A DNA stretch of 64,000 nucleotides from Pseudoselenomonas ruminantium (GCA_015058655.1 SVBX01000004.1:1-64000), one strand, 5' to 3'; numbered from the stretch's first letter, positions 8,337 to 18,346 are shown. A program made the numbers and translations. The notes: generated from the sequence alone by a model not told the origin.

Positions 8337-8383
8337 AAAAGCGGGCCTTTCCGAAATTTCCTTCGGAAGGGCCCGCTGCTTTT
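8337..8383. terminator. Bidirectional terminator between toxin remnant and histidine kinase
   Basis: AAAAGCGGGCC...CCGAAA pairs with TTCGG...GGCCCGC, with A and T tails on opposite sides. It serves the convergent kinase gene and the former toxin operon. Its stem is a near copy of the one at 420-467. Confidence 0.8.
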
Positions 8384-11135
8384 ATGTAGTTTTTTTCTCC
8401 AACAACTCCTTCACCTTATCCCAGTCCGGCACTGCGGCGGCTGCCTTGATTTCTTTATACAGTTCGGCTTCCTTTTCCGGCAGGCGGTAGCCGTCCAGTG
8501 ATTCGAAGATGAACTGCAGGGAGTCGTAGTCGAAGGCGGTGGCCATTTCGCTCATGGCTTCGAAGGCTTCGGCGAGTTCCGCAGGGTCGATGGGGGGCTT
8601 GCCGCTCATGTCTTCTTCCTGGGGGAGCATGGGGGCCAGCTTTTCGGCGTAGGTGAGGTAGAGATCCATGAGGGCACGATGGTCCTGGCGGATTTCGTCG
8701 ATGTAGCCGGCGTTGCCTGCATCCTCCAGGCGGCGGGCCCTTTCGGAGAGTTCGGCGGCACCGATGATCTTGGCGGTGGATTTCAGGGCGTGAACTTTGG
8801 TGGTGTAGCTCTTCCAGTCCTCGGCCAGGAAATAGCCTTCGATTTCCTGGGCTGTCCTCTGGATGGAAGTGGCAAAGACCGCCAGCACATCGAGATAGGC
8901 TGCAGTGGAGCCGCAGTGGCCGATGCCGGCTGCGGTGTCCAATCCCTCTGCGGCTGTCAGCCAGTCTGGCAGGGGGACTTCTTCTGCTGCCTCCGCAGCC
9001 AGGGCGCCTTCCTCTGCCGTGAGTATGGTGATTTTGTCCTGAGGCAGGTATTTCACGATCATCTCTTCCAGCTTGGCGCAGTTGATGGGCTTGGTGAGAT
9101 AGTCCTGGAAGCCTGCTTCCAGATACTGCTCCCGTGCCCCTCTGATGGCGTTGGCTGTCAGGGAGATGACGGGAGTCTCCTCGTTCAGGTTGCCCGTCAG
9201 CTTAACCATGGCTTTCAAGGTTTCGATGCCGTCCATGTTGGGCATCATGTGGTCAAGGAAGATGAGATCGTATTTTTTCTGCTGCACCAGTCCCAGGCAT
9301 TCCAGCCCGCTCTGGGCCGTATCAATCTGTATCTGGGTCTGCTTCAGAAGGCCTTTGACCACGGTGAGATTCATCACCGTGTCATCCACCACCAGGATCT
9401 TGCCCTCCGGGGCGCGGAAGGACACTTGGTAATCCTTGCGGCAGGAGAGGGCGTGGTGGCATGTTTCTGCGAAATTCCCCAAGGGAGCGGGATTCATCAC
9501 CTTTTGGACAATCTGGAAGCTGAAGGTGGAACCCTCGCCGTAGACGCTTTCTACCTGCAACTTGCCGCCCATCAAGGTTAGCAACTGTTGGGCGATGTTC
9601 ATGCCCAGCCCTGTGCCTTCGATGGTGCGGTTGCGCTTTTCCTCGATGCGTTCGAAGGAGGCGAAAAGCTTATCCATGTCTTCGGCCTTGATGCCGATGC
9701 CTGTATCGCTGACGCTGACTTTCAAGGAAATCAGATTCTCGTCGATGGGGGAGAATCCCACTTTCAGGCAGGCGCCGCCTTTCTCTGTATACTTGACGGC
9801 ATTGGTCAGGAGGTTGGTTATCACCTGCTTGATGCGTACCTCATCTCCGAACAGGGCCGTGGGGAGGTTGGGGTCGGCTTCCACCTGGAAGCAAAGGCCT
9901 TTGCTCTCCGCTCGCTTCCGTATCATGTTCGCCAAATCATTGAGCAGGTAGCTCAGCTGGTATTCAGCGGGGAGAATTTCCATCTTGCCCGCCTCTATCT
10001 TGGAGAAATCCAGGATGTCGTTGATGAGTTCCAGCAGGGTCCTGGCTGCATTCTGGAGATTGTGGGCGTATTCCAGGACGGCAGGGTCTTTCGATTCCCG
10101 GAGGATCATCTCGTCCATGCCCATGACGGCATTGATGGGGGTGCGTATTTCGTGGGACATGCGGGAGAAGAAGTCGCTCTTGGCCTTGTTGGCGGATTCT
10201 GAGAGGGCGGTCTGGTGCTCGGAGTGCTTCAGCTGCTGGGTGCGCATATGGTACCCCACCAGCACGAACAGCAGGATGAGCACTACATAGAACACCATCT
10301 TCATGAGGGTGTAGATATAGTCTATGCCCACCACCACATCGTCCCATTCCACATAGCCTGCCAGCATCAGATGATCCTGCTGGGAAATATAGGTGCTGTG
10401 GAAGAAGAAGGCATATTCCTCATCCTCGGCGTAGCTGGAGTTGATGTTTTGGGGCAGGATTTCAGCGCGTTGGATTTTCTGCCAGGCTTCGTTGAAGTTG
10501 GGCAGCTTTCCCGCTGTCACCTCGGGGTACTGCCCCTGGGACAGCAGGAGCCAGTCATCGAAGTCCGAGGCCAGCACCAGGGTGCCCTTGCCGTTGTAGC
10601 TCATCATCTTGTAAAAGACCTGGACGGAGTTATCATCGAAGACTTCGTAAAAGATAAGCGGCTCTCCCTCCAGCTCGAAGGGCACAGCAAAGATGATGCC
10701 AACGCCCCTGCGGTATTCGATGACCCTCTTGCCAAGCCAGACCCGGCTTATGGCAGAAAAAGCTGAAGTAGGGAGAGATTTGCCTGCCACAGCGGAGTTG
10801 TCCTGGCGCAAGATGCCCCTTTCCCTGCCTTCACGGGGGCCGATGGTATCTATCCCTACCGCAGCTTCGGCGGAAATAACGCCCTGCTGCAGGATTTCTG
10901 CCCTGACGGCCAGCTCATCAAGCTTGTGCTGGAACCGTTTTTCCAGCGCATAGGCTGTGCTCTGGCTCTGTTGGGCCACAGCCTCCTTCAGGGAATCGAT
11001 GAGCAGGATGTCCATTCTGTCGTATACATACATGCCCAGGAAGCTGATCATAGCTGCCAGGGCTACAAACTCAGCCAGGGCTTGCAGCAAAAACTGGTCA
11101 AAGAATCCCTTGACCTTCGCTTTTTTTCCGTTCAT
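8382..11135 (-). CDS. Hybrid sensor histidine kinase with receiver and HPt domains
   Basis: The 917-residue protein is an inner-membrane phosphorelay sensor. A first membrane helix at about 15-37 and a second at about 272-292 flank an extracytoplasmic sensor domain. Then come HisKA with the phospho-accepting His in SRMSHEIRTP (about 327), an ATPase domain with NAVKYTEKGG, DTGIGI and GTGLGM (about 440-510), a receiver with VVDD and the phosphorylated Asp in FLDHMMP (about 627), and an HPt with HALKSTAKIIGA (about 781). The start at 11135 has AAGGTGG ahead; the longer frame has no such site. No response regulator is adjacent, so its output is unknown. Confidence 0.9.
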   Translation of the reverse strand: MNGKKAKVKGFFDQFLLQALAEFVALAAMISFLGMYVYDRMDILLIDSLKEAVAQQSQSTAYALEKRFQHKLDELAVRAEILQQGVISAEAAVGIDTIGPREGRERGILRQDNSAVAGKSLPTSAFSAISRVWLGKRVIEYRRGVGIIFAVPFELEGEPLIFYEVFDDNSVQVFYKMMSYNGKGTLVLASDFDDWLLLSQGQYPEVTAGKLPNFNEAWQKIQRAEILPQNINSSYAEDEEYAFFFHSTYISQQDHLMLAGYVEWDDVVVGIDYIYTLMKMVFYVVLILLFVLVGYHMRTQQLKHSEHQTALSESANKAKSDFFSRMSHEIRTPINAVMGMDEMILRESKDPAVLEYAHNLQNAARTLLELINDILDFSKIEAGKMEILPAEYQLSYLLNDLANMIRKRAESKGLCFQVEADPNLPTALFGDEVRIKQVITNLLTNAVKYTEKGGACLKVGFSPIDENLISLKVSVSDTGIGIKAEDMDKLFASFERIEEKRNRTIEGTGLGMNIAQQLLTLMGGKLQVESVYGEGSTFSFQIVQKVMNPAPLGNFAETCHHALSCRKDYQVSFRAPEGKILVVDDTVMNLTVVKGLLKQTQIQIDTAQSGLECLGLVQQKKYDLIFLDHMMPNMDGIETLKAMVKLTGNLNEETPVISLTANAIRGAREQYLEAGFQDYLTKPINCAKLEEMIVKYLPQDKITILTAEEGALAAEAAEEVPLPDWLTAAEGLDTAAGIGHCGSTAAYLDVLAVFATSIQRTAQEIEGYFLAEDWKSYTTKVHALKSTAKIIGAAELSERARRLEDAGNAGYIDEIRQDHRALMDLYLTYAEKLAPMLPQEEDMSGKPPIDPAELAEAFEAMSEMATAFDYDSLQFIFESLDGYRLPEKEAELYKEIKAAAAVPDWDKVKELLEKKTT

Positions 11136-11403
11136 GATGCCACCTTGCTCCTTCTGCCATCTGGGGCGTGACATAATCGCATACACTCTTGTTGTAAGTT
11201 CGACAAGGCCAGGGAAAATCCTTGAGCTGATGTAAAATTACCTGCATTGTTCCTCATTTGCTGATACCCAGAAGGGCAAAAGGCAGGCGGTGAGCATAAA
11301 TCTCCCGCCTCTTGGCCTTATGATGCAGGCGATTGCTGCAAATTGAAGCAGAAGCAGATAGTGGAGCAGGTACCATGATGATGCGTGCCTCTCTTGGCAA
11401 CGC

Positions 11404-12168
11404 TTAAAGATTGGCTTCCAGCATTTCACCCACGGAGGCAAAGGTGCCGCGGGCCTTTTCTATGACTAGCGGATTGCCGCTTTCCATGGCAAAGCCGTGG
11501 AACATTCCTATCATGGAAAGGTCATTGAGATCATCGCCGATGACATAGAGAGGGCAGTCCTGCCAACCCATAATATCTTGCAAGTGTTCAAGCCCAGTGC
11601 CCTTGTTGTTGCCTGCAGCACAGACATCCACAAAGGAGAGATTGGCCTCGGCGAAGAGCCGCCCGGCGAAGTGGCTGCTGATGTCGGCGGCAAGCTGGGC
11701 AGCCCGCTCCGGGGAGGCAGCCACGAAGCACATCTGCAGGATATGAGGGAGTGCCTGGGCCTCCTCGGGGGTCACTTCTGGGGTGTTGGCATGGATGATG
11801 GGGTCGATGCGGCTGCGGTCATTCCATTTGCCGAAGCTGTCATAGCCACGCAGGGTCATGACATAGGGGCTTTCCTTGGCAATCTCATGCGCCCAAAGGC
11901 CCCTGACTGCCTCTTTGGGCATTTCCCTGCTGAAGACTTCTTTTCCTGCCCCATCGAAGATCACAGCCCCGTTGAGGCCCACGCAGAAGTCCAGCTTGAT
12001 ATCGTATCCTTTGAGCCCGACCTTCACCAGATGCATATTCCGTCCAGTGACCAGCCCGAACTTGTGTCCTGCCGCCTGCCATTTTTTGATGGCAGAGATA
12101 GTCTTTTCGCTGATGCCTTCGCCCTCATGGCAGAGAGTGCCGTCAAAATCGCTTGCCGCTATTTTCAT
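11404..12168 (-). CDS. HAD-superfamily Cof-type phosphatase
   Basis: This is a 254-residue cytosolic phosphatase of the Cof/YbiV subgroup (HAD-IIB). DFDGTL at residues 8-13 supplies the nucleophile Asp and the acid/base Asp. LVTGRN is motif II, and IGDDLNDLSMIG near residue 215 is the Mg-binding motif IV. The cap domain in the middle sets specificity, usually for sugar phosphates or flavin-type cofactors; the actual substrate cannot be read from sequence. It is a single gene with GAGGAGG before the ATG. Confidence 0.87.
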   Translation of the reverse strand: MKIAASDFDGTLCHEGEGISEKTISAIKKWQAAGHKFGLVTGRNMHLVKVGLKGYDIKLDFCVGLNGAVIFDGAGKEVFSREMPKEAVRGLWAHEIAKESPYVMTLRGYDSFGKWNDRSRIDPIIHANTPEVTPEEAQALPHILQMCFVAASPERAAQLAADISSHFAGRLFAEANLSFVDVCAAGNNKGTGLEHLQDIMGWQDCPLYVIGDDLNDLSMIGMFHGFAMESGNPLVIEKARGTFASVGEMLEANL

Positions 12169-12326
12169 GGGAAACCTCCTCGCGCAGTTCCAATTCCTAG
12201 TCTAAGTATAGCATACTCTGTGCGAAACATTTTTTCGCGTTCCTGAAGGTACCATCTGTGTTCCGCCGTGCCTGGGGCCTGCGCTCGCTAAGTGCTCATG
12301 GGAAATTGCTGCAGGTGGAGCAGTGC

Positions 12327-12890
12327 TTATTCATAACCATTTACGACCACATCCACCTTGCCGCTGCGGGGGTGGAAAATCAGGCCGTGTACATAGACAT
12401 CGGCTGGAATCAAAGGATTCAGTCGGATGCGTTCCACTGTGTCGGTCACATTCTGTTCCGGATGGTGGAATTCATCGGCCCACTCGATGAGTTCCTTCTT
12501 TATCATGTGGATGGCTTCTTTGGAAATGCCCCGCTCCAGCATGGTTTTTATGAGCCCTTCGGAGGTGGTTTTTGCCATGCCGCATTCGTGATGGCCGATG
12601 ACGAAGATTTCCTTCACTCCTAGCTCGTAGATGCAGACCAGAAGGCTCCTGATGGTGCCGTCAAAGACACCGGTGATACCGTTGCCTGCAGTCTTGATGA
12701 CCTTGGCCTCGCCCCTGCCTATGCCCAGAGCCGGCTCCAGGAAGTTCACCAGCCTGGTGTCCATGCAGGTGATGAGTGCCACCTGCTTCTGAGGCAGCTT
12801 GCTTTTCTTCAGATCTTCAGTGGTGTAGTCTGCCGGAGGATGGGCGCAGAACGCGGCGTTGGCATCCAGCATATCCTGAAGTTTTGACAT
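12327..12890 (-). CDS. Beta-class carbonic anhydrase
   Basis: The enzyme interconverts CO2 and bicarbonate in the cytosol. At 187 residues it matches the small bacterial beta class. The zinc ligands and catalytic dyad are visible: Cys42 and Asp44-Arg46 in ITCMDTR, and His100 and Cys103 in IGHHECGM. KTAGNGITG at about 65-73 is the usual glycine-rich region. An AGGAGGG site precedes the ATG. The gene stands alone, and supply of bicarbonate for carboxylation in an anaerobe is the likely role. Confidence 0.9.
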   Translation of the reverse strand: MSKLQDMLDANAAFCAHPPADYTTEDLKKSKLPQKQVALITCMDTRLVNFLEPALGIGRGEAKVIKTAGNGITGVFDGTIRSLLVCIYELGVKEIFVIGHHECGMAKTTSEGLIKTMLERGISKEAIHMIKKELIEWADEFHHPEQNVTDTVERIRLNPLIPADVYVHGLIFHPRSGKVDVVVNGYE

Positions 12891-12971
12891 AAAAATCCCT
12901 CCTGTACTTGATGAAGTATGGTGCGTTTGCCCTGTATTTCGTCAAGGAGGAGGGATTTTCCTTCTGTGTGC

Positions 12972-13520
12972 TCAATGGCCCAGGGCCAGGGGCACCTTTT
13001 GCACTGCCGCAGCCTTTTCCCGCATGGCGGCGGAGGTCAGGCCCTGCCAGATGCGGTGTACTTTTTCTGTGTATTCTTTGGGCGAAAGTATTGTGCCCCT
13101 CTGCTTTTCGATATAGTCGCAGACATGTTGGTGGAATTTATCTTCCAGCTGCACTTGCCTGAGAGAGAGGAGTACCTGCAGGTTGCTGTCCACCAGATAC
13201 AGGTGCAGGGTCTTGTCCTTGAGGATTTCCTCCGTGGGCCATTCCTCCGGCTTCAGCAGGGCCAGCCCCAGGGGGGCATCTCCCCAGCCTTCCTTGAAGA
13301 TGCCGTCTATCTGGTAGAGGAAGAACAGCACCCCGTCCTCCTCGTAAAGAGCCAGCTCCATCTTTCCGGTGCGGAAGGCTTCCCAGGCGATGACATCCGT
13401 GCGGGAAAGCTTCAGGATGAACATGAGGCCGTTCACATCCGCCTGGAAAAGTCCCCCGTCCCCTTGCTCCTTGATGGGCAGGGGGAATTTTTGTCCTACT
13501 TCGAAATTCGTATAGTCCAT
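12972..13520 (-). CDS. Conserved-looking protein of unknown function
   Basis: This is a 182-residue soluble protein without signal peptide or membrane helix. I do not recognise a family. It begins MDYTNFEVGQKFPLPI and has an alternating hydrophobic pattern suggestive of a beta-rich fold up to about residue 115, then a helical, charged C-terminal part. The start at 13520 follows AAGGAAGGTG and is preferred over a start nine codons earlier. It is divergent from the flagellin gene, sharing a short promoter region. Codon use matches the neighbours. Confidence 0.7.
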   Translation of the reverse strand: MDYTNFEVGQKFPLPIKEQGDGGLFQADVNGLMFILKLSRTDVIAWEAFRTGKMELALYEEDGVLFFLYQIDGIFKEGWGDAPLGLALLKPEEWPTEEILKDKTLHLYLVDSNLQVLLSLRQVQLEDKFHQHVCDYIEKQRGTILSPKEYTEKVHRIWQGLTSAAMREKAAAVQKVPLALGH

Positions 13521-13572
13521 GTTTGCACCTTCCTTTTCTCTTATCAAGGAATATCATATCACTTTCGGGAGT

Positions 13573-13599
13573 TAAGACAAAGGAAATTTATGACGATAG
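13573..13599 (+). promoter_or_regulatory. Sigma-28 (FliA-type) flagellin promoter
   Basis: TAAG (13573-13576), then 15 bases, then GACGATAG (13592-13599). This matches the flagellar consensus TAAA-N15-GCCGATAA at 9 of 12 positions, 39 bases before the flagellin ATG. Confidence 0.65.
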
Positions 13600-13637
13600 A
13601 TAGAAAGAGAAAGGAATCGGAAAAAGGAGATGACATT

Positions 13638-16600
13638 ATGAATATCGTCAATAATACTCTGGCGACCATGTCCTTAGGTGAACTGAATAAGAATATAAAT
13701 CAAGCAGCCAAGAATCTGGCCAAGCTTTCCTCAGGTCAAAGAATCAACAGTGCAGCAGATGGGGCTTCGGAGTATGCTATTTCTCGCCGCATGCAGGTTA
13801 GGGTTAGGTCTCTGGAGCAAGACAGCGCCAATGTGCATACTGGCATGAATCTATTGAAAGTTGCCATGGGTGGCGTGCAGGAGCAAATCAACCTTATGAA
13901 GATTGTGAAGGAACGGGTGATTGATGCTGCCAACGACAGCAATACAGATGAGGATAGGCGAATCATTCAGAAGGAAATCAGTAGCTGCTTCGAGACCATC
14001 GAGCAAATTGCCTGCGAGACGGCAGACTACAACAGCCGCAAGGTGCTCATGGGTGGCGATCACTGGGATTGGATGATGACCTGGACGCGGGATAACAAGG
14101 CCGAGATGTTGGAAAACAGCGATATGGCCATGATACCGGATAAGTACCCATCTTTGGACAATGTGACGGGACCCTTTGATTTGTTTGAAGAGTATAAGGT
14201 AGAGAGTGCTAGGCTGGACAGCATCGGTATTCCTGATGTTCCAGTCTATAATACCGAGGGATATTTTTACGGCGGGCATAGAGGTAATCCTAATAAGATT
14301 ACGGTTGATTTCTCACCCTATGCTAATGCAGCTGCATTGGACAATGTGGGCTTCAATGTGGGTGGCAATAACTATGTTCTGACCATGGACTCCGGCAGGG
14401 ATTATGCTCCCGGATATACCAAGATTGACATTAGTGGATGCAATTCTACTGAGGATGTAGCGGCCAGGGTGGCGGGAGTTTCTTATGCCAAGGTAACTGA
14501 TTCGGCTTCTGGTAGCGTGGTGACTTTTGAAACTACGGAAAGGCTCTACGCTAAAACTGATAATGAAGAGACAGTAGTGGGGAAAGGTTACTCTGAATAT
14601 AATGATCGGATAAAAACTTCTGAAGGTACGCCCTATCAGCCCTATCAGCCTGCGACCACCAAAGAAGTGCCTATTTATGATTATGTGGATCATATTGCTT
14701 CGGCCTCGCCTACTGGTCTGTTCGCTTCTGACAACAAGCTCAAAGGCGGTGAGGATGCTTTCATAAATCCTTATGAGGGAGAGGCAGATGCAGCTGCCAG
14801 TGCTCCTGCCAAGGATGCGGTATTACAGAAAAGAATTTCTGGAGCTGCCGCTGACAGCGGTTTTGTCATCAATGGGCACAATGGGCAGAAGGCTTATGTG
14901 ATATTGAAAGAGGGCGCTGGCGATTTGTCTAGGTACAAGGATGATGATGGGTATGCGTTCAAAGAGAATAATGTATATATCTTAGGCAAGAGCGCTACCT
15001 GGGCGGGCAAGCTGGCAGGTCTTGATGTAATTGTTGGGGGTGGCAACATCACTTTCATAGCCACGGGGCTTGGACGCAGTGGCAATAACTGCTATGTTTC
15101 AGATGGATTTTCTCTTAACGAAACAGAAGCAGTAGATACGGGCAATAAGGAGGTGATAGATATTCCGGAGGTGCCTGAAGTTCCGGGAGTAGCCCCTACC
15201 TATGAAGATGTCACATACACAGGCGTGACATCTTTGCAGGAGAGCATTGGTTCTGATGCTGTGATAACCAATCACCGGACTGCTACGGATGCCACTTACT
15301 CCACTTACACAATTGACCTGTCTGCATACGTGGGCAACACGAATTCTGCGGACTTGGAAGACTTGATTGCCGATCTCTATGGCAAAGCTTTTTCTTATAG
15401 TTATGCAGGGCGATACGAATTTTTGGATTCGGGTGTACTGGGGCTCGGTTCTGTTCCAAGGTTTGATGACAATGATATGACTATGAATCTCAATGATCTT
15501 CGTTCGGAAGTTAGAAATGGCGTGGATATTGCGACGTCGCTTGGTAATATGCTGAATAACACGCTGGTGCGTTCCCGGCTTATAGATGACGGCAATGGCA
15601 ATGTTACGGGGGTGGAACTCACCTCCATGTTGCCTGCTGAGTACGGCTGGAACGAAAACATATCTGGCATGATGGGAAACCTGCGGTCTTATAATCTGGA
15701 TTTTAAGACCTTTATCGAAGATAATCAACTCGCTGTGCCCAATGACTTCTTTGGCAAGGGATTCCGTGTATACTGTCCTACGGACAGTGCGGAGTGGTTT
15801 AATTTCCTGCTCATGCCGAATACTTCCGATTCCGAGTATGTCAATAGCAGACCGGAGAGTGGCACCGGGGAAATGAATATCAAAAGCATTATAATAGATG
15901 TTTCCAAGGCTACAGACGCTGCTTCTCTGGTGACAGCCATCTACGAACAGGCACAGCCCGTTCTTACTGGGTCAAAGGTGCCTGACTATGGAAAGAATAC
16001 AGACTATAATCACTACCTGCGGGTGGCAGCTAATCCGAATACTGGTGAACTTATCCTTTATGATGAAAGGAGACGTACTATCAACTATCCTAAAGATGAA
16101 ATACCTGGCGATGATCGTAAGTACTATAATGACATTCAGGAAAGAGGAGAGAAAATCGCCGATGGTTCTTATGACAATGTTTCGTTGAAGATGCGTGAGC
16201 TTTTCTGTGATGACATAATTATCCATCACACAGATAAAGCCAACATGAACATCCATATTAAGTTACCCCGCACCACCATTGACCAAGTGCTGGGTTATGA
16301 TCCTGCTAAGACAGATTTGTCCGAGTATAATGTGCTTACCCAGGCGAGCAGGGATTGGCTTCTGGGTACTGACAAGAGTCAGGGCATCATTGATCGCGGC
16401 ATAAAATATCTTACTAATGCGGAGGTGGTGCTGGGCGCGCAGTATAATCATCTTGAGTCTGCGGCAGACAATATCACCATACAAACTGAGTCTACTGTGC
16501 AGAGCGAATCTACCATTGCTGATGCGGATATGGCCAAAGAGGCTATGGAGCATGCCAAGTACAGCATCCTTTCCCAGTCAAGCCAGGCCATGCTGGCTCA

Positions 16601-16643
16601 GGCCAATCAGGTCTCAAGTAGTGTGTTGAATCTCTTGCAATAA
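13638..16643 (+). CDS. Giant flagellin with about 750-residue central insertion
   Basis: This is the filament protein, 1001 residues against 270-550 in most bacteria. The D0/D1 ends are conserved: MNIVNNTLATMSLGELNKN and SSGQRINSAADGASEYAIS at the start, and STIADADMAKEAMEHAKYSIL to SSSVLNLLQ at the end. The middle (about residues 140-890) is a variable surface domain with acidic beta-rich segments, and Tyr and Gly are common. Export is by the flagellar type III system, so no signal peptide is expected. AAAAAGGAGA precedes the ATG at 13638. An open frame extends upstream to 12918 but has no ribosome site and overlaps the divergent gene. Confidence 0.9.
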   Translation: MNIVNNTLATMSLGELNKNINQAAKNLAKLSSGQRINSAADGASEYAISRRMQVRVRSLEQDSANVHTGMNLLKVAMGGVQEQINLMKIVKERVIDAANDSNTDEDRRIIQKEISSCFETIEQIACETADYNSRKVLMGGDHWDWMMTWTRDNKAEMLENSDMAMIPDKYPSLDNVTGPFDLFEEYKVESARLDSIGIPDVPVYNTEGYFYGGHRGNPNKITVDFSPYANAAALDNVGFNVGGNNYVLTMDSGRDYAPGYTKIDISGCNSTEDVAARVAGVSYAKVTDSASGSVVTFETTERLYAKTDNEETVVGKGYSEYNDRIKTSEGTPYQPYQPATTKEVPIYDYVDHIASASPTGLFASDNKLKGGEDAFINPYEGEADAAASAPAKDAVLQKRISGAAADSGFVINGHNGQKAYVILKEGAGDLSRYKDDDGYAFKENNVYILGKSATWAGKLAGLDVIVGGGNITFIATGLGRSGNNCYVSDGFSLNETEAVDTGNKEVIDIPEVPEVPGVAPTYEDVTYTGVTSLQESIGSDAVITNHRTATDATYSTYTIDLSAYVGNTNSADLEDLIADLYGKAFSYSYAGRYEFLDSGVLGLGSVPRFDDNDMTMNLNDLRSEVRNGVDIATSLGNMLNNTLVRSRLIDDGNGNVTGVELTSMLPAEYGWNENISGMMGNLRSYNLDFKTFIEDNQLAVPNDFFGKGFRVYCPTDSAEWFNFLLMPNTSDSEYVNSRPESGTGEMNIKSIIIDVSKATDAASLVTAIYEQAQPVLTGSKVPDYGKNTDYNHYLRVAANPNTGELILYDERRRTINYPKDEIPGDDRKYYNDIQERGEKIADGSYDNVSLKMRELFCDDIIIHHTDKANMNIHIKLPRTTIDQVLGYDPAKTDLSEYNVLTQASRDWLLGTDKSQGIIDRGIKYLTNAEVVLGAQYNHLESAADNITIQTESTVQSESTIADADMAKEAMEHAKYSILSQSSQAMLAQANQVSSSVLNLLQ

Positions 16644-16672
16644 GATGCTGGTTGGGAGGCATACCTATAACA

Positions 16673-16705
16673 ATGGGGAGGGGGCCGTAAGGCTCCTCCC
16701 TATTT
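16673..16705. terminator. Terminator after flagellin
   Basis: GGGGAGGGGGCC and GGCTCCTCCC pair around a GTAA loop, followed by TATTTTT. It also sits at the 3' end of the convergent glycosylase-like gene. Confidence 0.8.
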
Positions 16706-17275
16706 TTCGCCGCACCTGCGCACGGCGCTGACAATGCCTTCCATATAGAGTGAGGTGTTGTCCCGCAGCTTGTCCAGAGTCCCTGGGTGAGGGGCGGCGA
16801 TGAATTTGAAGCCATTATACTCGTAGATGTTGAAGTAATAGCCGTAGCTTTTTCTGAAGGACAGGCCCAGCAGAGACAGCATGTTCATGTAGACGCCGTG
16901 TCCCAGCATCAGCACACTTTGAGGGCGGTAAGCCTCGATTTCTTCCAGCAGATGGTGGAAACAGTTCGTTATTTCGTAGCGCATTGGTTTCCGCGGGACA
17001 CCATTGGTGAGGGGCGGGCATTTCAAGAGATAGGAACCGTAGAAGGTGTAACCAAAGCGTGCGAGATCTTTCAAGGCAGGTTCCAGCATGGGGCCTGCGG
17101 GGAAGCAGCGGTCAAACTCCGGTATGTTATTGCGCTCGCTTCGGGGCAGCAATGGCGCGGTGTAATCCACGCACATGACGACCTTATCACCCTCAGGTGC
17201 TTCGTCAAGTATTGGCAGCTGGTGCTTCCTGATGCCGCAGCTGTGGCATGCTCTGATGTTATCCCCTAAAGACAC
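16700..17275 (-). CDS. Uracil-DNA-glycosylase-superfamily-like protein
   Basis: The 191-residue protein shows a family 4/5-like layout: CHSCGIRKH near the N-terminus (possible Fe-S or zinc ligands), LLKCPPL at about 100, RPQSVLMLGHGVY at about 130, and APHPGTLDKLR near the C-terminus in the place of the HPS/A motif. The first motif (normally GEAPG) is replaced by VDYTAPLLP, so activity and substrate are uncertain. The GTG start at 17275 follows GGGAGG seven bases away; an upstream ATG has no site. It is a single gene, convergent with flagellin. Confidence 0.6.
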   Translation of the reverse strand: MSLGDNIRACHSCGIRKHQLPILDEAPEGDKVVMCVDYTAPLLPRSERNNIPEFDRCFPAGPMLEPALKDLARFGYTFYGSYLLKCPPLTNGVPRKPMRYEITNCFHHLLEEIEAYRPQSVLMLGHGVYMNMLSLLGLSFRKSYGYYFNIYEYNGFKFIAAPHPGTLDKLRDNTSLYMEGIVSAVRRCGEK

Positions 17276-17398
17276 ATAAATCCCTCCCTGTTGTGCTATG
17301 TCTAGTATAGCATTTTTGACCACCCAAGGCACAGGAGAAATTTAGAAGGGAGGAACTTTGGCAGTGGCAAAGAATTAAGGAAGTAGATTTAAGGTCAT

Positions 17399-18346
17399 AT
17401 GGAAAGGCAGATGGAGTGCGTGACAGCGAAGGAAGCAAGAAAAATACTTACGGGGCAGGGACTGGAGCAGCCGCTGCTGCGGGAGGCGGAGGCTTTTCGG
17501 GAAAAATATCCCTGGCAGGGAGCGCGGGAGGTGACTGTGCCCCGCTATCCTTATTTTGGCAAGGAGATATTGGCAAAGGCGCTGGCGGCGCTGCTCTCCG
17601 GGGCCAACCTGCTGCTGGTGGGGCCTAAGGCGGCGGGGAAGAATATCCTGGCTGAGTGCCTGGCCCTGCTCTTGGGGCGGCCTGCCTGGAATGTTTCTTT
17701 CCATATAGATGTGGATGCCTCTTACCTCATAGGCATGGATACCTTCAAGGAGGGAGAGGTGCGCTTTCGCCCGGGGCCGGTACATGAATGCGCTTCCCAG
17801 GGAGGTGTCTGCATCCTGGACGAAATCAATATGGCGCGAAACGAGGCGCTGGCGGTGCTTCATTCCCTGCTGGATCACAGGCGGCGGCTGGAGGTGCCGG
17901 GGTATGAGGAACTGCGCCTGCATCCTGCCACCCGCTTCATCGCCACCATGAATTACGGCTATGCGGGAACCAGGGAACTGAATGAAGCCCTGCTCTCCCG
18001 CTTTGTAGTGCTGCGCCTGCCTGTGCCGGGGGAGAGGGAGCTCTTGCAGCTGCTGGCTTACGAATTCCCGGACTTGCAGGAAAAGGCCGCCCGGATGATG
18101 GCGGAGTTGTTCCTGGACATTCGCAAGAAATACGAGGAAAGGGAAATCTCCGGCAGGGCCCTTGACCTGCGGGGGCTCATGGAAGCCTTGCGGCTGATAC
18201 GCTTGGGGCTGAGTGCCGGAGAAGCACTCTCCATGGGCCTTACGAGCAAGTGCTTCGACAGCCAGGAGCGTGCGCTGGTGGAGGACTTGCTTGCCTTGCG
18301 GCTGCCGGGGGACTGGGGAGCAAGGGAGTTCTTTTTGCCACTCTAG
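17399..18346 (+). CDS. MoxR/NorQ-type AAA+ ATPase
   Basis: This is a 315-residue AAA+ chaperone of the CbbQ/NirQ/NorQ branch. Walker A GPKAAGKN is at about 75-82 and Walker B VCILDEIN at about 138-145. FIATMNYGYAGTRELNEALLSR gives sensor 1 and the arginine-finger region. Family members remodel or insert metals into partner enzymes together with a VWA protein, and the next gene encodes exactly such a partner. No substrate enzyme (nitric oxide reductase, RuBisCO) lies nearby. The ribosome site is weak. Confidence 0.85.
   Translation: MERQMECVTAKEARKILTGQGLEQPLLREAEAFREKYPWQGAREVTVPRYPYFGKEILAKALAALLSGANLLLVGPKAAGKNILAECLALLLGRPAWNVSFHIDVDASYLIGMDTFKEGEVRFRPGPVHECASQGGVCILDEINMARNEALAVLHSLLDHRRRLEVPGYEELRLHPATRFIATMNYGYAGTRELNEALLSRFVVLRLPVPGERELLQLLAYEFPDLQEKAARMMAELFLDIRKKYEEREISGRALDLRGLMEALRLIRLGLSAGEALSMGLTSKCFDSQERALVEDLLALRLPGDWGAREFFLPL

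Noticed and set aside
12918..13637. Upstream extension of the flagellin frame
   Set aside because: It lacks a ribosome site, overlaps the divergent gene, and the true flagellin N-terminus starts at 13638.
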